From contig JAQXIB010000141.1 in NCBI GenBank assembly GCA_029007575.1, positions 1 through 12,774 on the forward strand: a stretch of DNA of 12,774 nt, in the 5' to 3' direction. Under the pieces are notes generated by a model. That model saw nothing but the letters and a program-made list of their open reading frames with translations. It made no database searches and was not told the origin of the DNA. The translations under genes and the position numbers were made by a program. This DNA comes from Clostridiales bacterium. Its GTDB lineage: Bacteria; Bacillota; Clostridia; Oscillospirales; Ruminococcaceae. The first letter of the stretch is position 1. The number at the start of each line of letters is the position of its first letter. Positions 12,634 to 12,774 of the stretch are shown one piece after another.

Positions 12634-12774
12634 ATACTAAAATCTAATGAAATACTTTCATTCTTTCCGGTCTGAATTGCGCCAGAAAGCGTTATCCTCC
12701 TTGCTGGGCGTCAGCCCAGCGGCGTCGTCTGCCTTTTCTGACACAATTCATCCTCGGAAATCGATGAAAGCTTT
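12634..12774. repeat. Fold-back (MITE-like) element, right end cut by the window edge
   Basis: The element starts ATACTAAAATCTAATGAAA (12634-12652) and then folds on itself. CTTTCAT (12655-12661) pairs with ATGAAAG (12764-12770), TTTCCG (12664-12669) with CGGAAA (12755-12760), GAATTG-C-G-C-CAGAAA (12674-12688) with 12735-12749, and GCTGGGC (12703-12709) with GCCCAGC (12714-12720) around GTCA. By symmetry it should end about 13-15 bases beyond the window with something close to CATTAGATTTTAGTA. No open reading frame lies inside. The two C-A mismatches of the middle stem become G-U pairs in minus-strand RNA. Its outer sequence recurs inverted at 11215-11241. This is how non-autonomous mobile repeats look. 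Confidence 0.65.

Noticed and set aside
11203..12660. Composite transposon carrying the SDR gene
   Set aside because: No transposase is present, the left copy is only a short palindrome, and the right copy belongs to a larger fold-back element. Kept only as a synteny question in the findings.

Overview
The window looks like a chromosomal segment of an anaerobic, low-to-mid-GC Gram-positive bacterium of the Clostridia, probably a gut Ruminococcaceae/Oscillospiraceae-type organism. This rests on family resemblance and signal style: strong AGGAGG-type ribosome binding sites, TTGACA/TATAAT-like promoters, perfect-stem terminators, a Clostridia-type cysteine-bearing protein at the left edge, a SLOG (DUF1273) protein, and small XRE/Rrf2 regulators. 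I cannot name the species. No rRNA, tRNA, CRISPR array, transposase or phage gene was seen.

Layout. 1-286 (-): 5' part of a conserved Clostridia protein of unknown function. 480-1661 (-): alanine racemase. 1826-2326 (+): SLOG/DUF1273 protein, meeting tail to tail a 61-residue two-helix membrane protein (2327-2512, -). 2513-3043: intergenic stretch with a repeat-like element bracketed by two exact 18-bp copies. 3044-4156 (+): release factor 2, encoded in one frame without the usual programmed frameshift. 4217-5374 (+): membrane diguanylate cyclase, closed by a 12-bp-stem terminator. 5476-6276 and 6327-6983 (-): AraC-type regulator and HAD phosphatase, probably one operon from a promoter near 7080-7052. 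7357-8205 (+): membrane-anchored protein of unknown function with a long leader. 8307-8537 (-) and 8628-8876 (+): XRE regulator and an 82-residue protein, divergent around two operator-like palindromes. 8975-9868 (-): GT8 glycosyltransferase. 10133-10570 (+): Rrf2 regulator with three cysteines, followed by an unknown 187-residue protein (10600-11163). 11164-11758: AT-rich gene-free stretch with hairpins, a good promoter and a leader of about 250 nt. 11759-12559 (+): classical SDR oxidoreductase with a perfect terminator. 12634-12774: most of a fold-back repeat that runs off the window.

The genes do not form one pathway. They are mostly one- or two-gene transcription units: housekeeping (alr, prfB), signalling (GGDEF, AraC, XRE, Rrf2) and accessory enzymes (GT8, SDR, HAD). 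The most unusual content is non-coding. There is a MITE-like fold-back element at the right edge, with a short relative 1.4 kb away in opposite orientation. There is also a compact divergent XRE switch with twin operators spaced 33 bp, two overlapping alternative hairpins, and a long SDR leader with a 12-bp tandem duplication next to the ribosome binding site. I saw no convincing new defence or biosynthetic system. The XRE/82-residue module and the fold-back element are the best candidates for undescribed biology.
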